Made by a program: the position numbers and the translations under genes. Below are positions 62,432-64,000 of a stretch of 64,000 bases of DNA, piece by piece. This stretch comes from Claveliimonas bilis. GTDB lineage: Bacteria > Bacillota > Clostridia > Lachnospirales > Lachnospiraceae. The first letter of the stretch is position 1, and the number at the start of each line of letters is the position of its first letter. Below the pieces are notes generated by a model. The model saw nothing but the letters and a program-made list of their open reading frames with translations, was not told where the DNA came from and made no database searches. Where the stretch lies: assembly GCF_030296775.1 (NCBI RefSeq), contig NZ_AP027742.1:1922001-1986000 (forward strand), given 5' to 3'.

Positions 62432-63446
62432 GAATGTCATTGAACAGGACAACAACCATCAGCACCATCAAAACAACAATACCGGCAAAGTGTACATCCC
62501 CCTCTTTTTCCGGCGAAATCCTCTTCCTCCGCACAGCCTCAATGGCGAGAAACACGAGTCGCCCTCCATCAAGTGCCGGAAGAGGAAGCAGATTCATTAC
62601 CCCCAGGTTGGCTGATATCAGGATCGCAATGTTCAGCATGTTCACGGTCACTGTCAGCGCTCCATAATCTCTTGTCTCCTTATAGGTGGAATCTACCACA
62701 TCCACAATTCCTACCGGCCCGGAGAGCTGGTCTATTCCAATCCGCCCTGTAACAAGCATTTTCAGACTGGACAAAGTCGTGTCGATCCAGTATTTCACCT
62801 CGTAAGCACTGTACTGCAATGTTTTAAGAGGCGTTGCCCTGGTATTTCCCGCTCCGTTGATTCCAAGAAGATAATAGGATATCTCTTCATTATACTTTGG
62901 CTGCAGGATCACTCCCCGCTCTATTCCGTCCCTCTCAAAGATAATCTCCACTTCTTCCCCCTGGTGGAACTGATTGTAAGTCTTCACCTCTCGGAAAAGA
63001 TGGATATTCTTTCCATTGATCTCCACTATCCGGTCTCCGGGCTGCAGACCTGCCTCTTGTGCCGGATATCCTTCGTCGAGAGATCCGATCACCGGCTCGT
63101 CATATCCCACGAAAGCGATCAGCACTATCGCACAGACAAAGGCCAGGATAAAGTTAAAGACAGGACCTGCAGCAATGACGGAAATCCTTGCCCACACTGA
63201 TTTATTATTGAAATTGGCAGGTGAATCCGTTGCCTCGTCATCTTCCCCCATTGCACAGTATCCTCCGATCGGAAGGATCCTGACCGCATAGAGTGTTCCA
63301 TGATACTCCTTTGCAAAAAGGGCCGGCCCCATTCCGATCGCAAATTCCTGTACCTCAATGCCATTGAGCTTTGCCAGAACAAAATGTCCCAGCTCGTGAA
63401 AAAATATGATAAAACTGAAGATTAAAATTGCAATGATGATTCCCAA
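62415..63446 (-). CDS. rseP: Site-2 membrane metalloprotease RseP/YluC
   Basis: The 343-residue membrane protease has zinc motif FFHELGHFVLAKLNG (HExxH) near residue 16, a PDZ domain (about 115-195: AGLQPGDRIVEING), and the second active-site motif LLPLPALDGGRLVFL. It cleaves within membrane helices of anti-sigma factors. The start is TTG at 63446, with GGAGG six bases upstream. It follows dxr by 13 bases, the usual dxr-rseP order. Confidence 0.95.
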   Translation of the reverse strand: MGIIIAILIFSFIIFFHELGHFVLAKLNGIEVQEFAIGMGPALFAKEYHGTLYAVRILPIGGYCAMGEDDEATDSPANFNNKSVWARISVIAAGPVFNFILAFVCAIVLIAFVGYDEPVIGSLDEGYPAQEAGLQPGDRIVEINGKNIHLFREVKTYNQFHQGEEVEIIFERDGIERGVILQPKYNEEISYYLLGINGAGNTRATPLKTLQYSAYEVKYWIDTTLSSLKMLVTGRIGIDQLSGPVGIVDVVDSTYKETRDYGALTVTVNMLNIAILISANLGVMNLLPLPALDGGRLVFLAIEAVRRKRISPEKEGDVHFAGIVVLMVLMVVVLFNDIQRVFF

Positions 63447-63459
63447 ATTCTACCTCCTG

Positions 63460-64000
63460 CTATTTCCTGCTGTTGATATATTCATATACCCCCTCTTCCG
63501 TATCCAATATCTCTTCAAGAGACGGCTGTTCCACATTTTTGTGTCTTTCCATACATTCCTTTATAATCTTCGGGATTTCCAGATAACCGATTTTCCGCTC
63601 CAGGAAAAGCTGCACTGCCCGCTCATTTGCCGCATTAAACACCGTAGGCAGGCTGCCGCCTCTTCTTCCTGCTTCGTATGCAAGGGCAAGACCGTAAAAT
63701 GTATCGGTATCCGGCTTTTCAAAGTCCAGTTTTCCCAGATTCCAGAAATCCAGCCGTTCGCCCGGCAGATACCTCCGCTCCGGATAGTAAAGAGCATACT
63801 GTATAGGAAGCTTCATATCCGGAGTGCCAAGCTGAGCAATCACCGCTCCGTCCTCATATTCCACCATGGAGTGAATGACGCTCTGGGGCTGAACCACAAC
63901 CTGAATCTGACTGACATCCACATCAAAAAGCCACTTTGCCTCGATCACTTCCAAGCCTTTGTTTACCATGGTAGAGGAATCAATGGTAATCTTCCTTCCC
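63460..64000 (-). CDS. dxr: 1-deoxy-D-xylulose 5-phosphate reductoisomerase, 5' end missing
   Basis: The C-terminal 180 residues of Dxr/IspC are visible; the N-terminal NADPH domain lies beyond the right edge. The frame is open to the edge, reading ITIDSSTMVNKGLEVIEA, then VVQPQSVIHSMVEYEDGAV and PTVFNAANERAVQLFLE, all family marks. The enzyme makes MEP, the committed step of isoprenoid synthesis. It leads directly into rseP. Confidence 0.93.
   Translation of the reverse strand, partial: GRKITIDSSTMVNKGLEVIEAKWLFDVDVSQIQVVVQPQSVIHSMVEYEDGAVIAQLGTPDMKLPIQYALYYPERRYLPGERLDFWNLGKLDFEKPDTDTFYGLALAYEAGRRGGSLPTVFNAANERAVQLFLERKIGYLEIPKIIKECMERHKNVEQPSLEEILDTEEGVYEYINSRK

Noticed and set aside
1-64000. 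CRISPR arrays, prophage, transposons, integrases
   Set aside because: No regularly spaced repeats and no matching protein families were seen.

Overview
This 64 kb window is a stretch of chromosomal core genome from a low-to-mid GC, Gram-positive anaerobe, most likely a spore-forming member of the Clostridia in or near the Lachnospiraceae. That placement is inferred from gene content and order: a CymR/IscR-like Rrf2 - nifS - nifU - mnmA cluster, pta-ack beside yceD-rpmF, plsX-acpP-rnc-smc-ftsY, rex beside a YdiF-type ABC-F gene, a Re-type citrate synthase gene, and a 1417-residue BcrAD/BadFG-type activase. Ribosome binding sites are strong (GGAGG) and promoters are clear (TTGACA-17-TATAAT). 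I see no prophage, transposase, CRISPR array or plasmid function. Both ends cut genes: tepA on the left and dxr on the right.

Layout. Positions 1-8,200 (minus): tepA, metY, a CFI-box protein, yebC, a soluble CBS/CorC-like protein, a MazF-type toxin without antitoxin, alr, nnr and rex. Positions 8,200-14,300: an ABC-F gene (plus) facing a corA - ppk - PstS-like operon whose promoter carries a Pho-box-like repeat. The PstS-like protein appears circularly permuted. Positions 14,200-19,000: a Re-citrate synthase - GntR - isocitrate dehydrogenase operon (oxidative arm toward 2-oxoglutarate, no aconitase gene) and ilvA. Positions 19,000-30,430: ftsY, smc, rnc, acpP, plsX, an exported FKBP isomerase (plus), pfkB, rpmF, yceD, ackA, pta. 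Positions 30,500-38,400: mgtE divergent from tmcAL, then a degV gene broken by one stop codon, walJ-like, coaE, polA.

Positions 38,400-49,200: tRNA-Leu(CAA), a DUF169 gene, a lipoprotein, a lysA - pyk - rhomboid-like operon, the giant activase, and an orphan zinc-ribbon gene. Positions 49,200-55,200: a glycolytic operon gapA - pgk - tpiA - esterase - gpmI with terminators and a structured repeat between genes. Positions 55,200-64,000: PHP phosphatase, mnmA, nifU, nifS and the Rrf2 regulator, a SpoVB/MurJ-like flippase (plus), a CLC antiporter, rseP and partial dxr.

How the genes work together: lower glycolysis (gapA, pgk, tpiA, gpmI, pyk) feeds acetyl-CoA to acetate (pta, ackA) and to glutamate carbon (citrate synthase, icd). 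Rex would sense the NADH/NAD+ balance of that fermentation. NifS/NifU/MnmA supply sulfur for Fe-S clusters and tRNA. PstS-like and Ppk link phosphate sensing to polyphosphate. The least ordinary items are the permuted PstS-like lipoprotein with its Pho box, the antitoxin-less MazF, the hairpin over the tepA ribosome binding site, the inactive rhomboid-like zinc protein, the esterase inside the glycolytic operon, and several palindromic or pseudoknot-like intergenic repeats. I do not see a convincing new multi-gene defence or mobile system.
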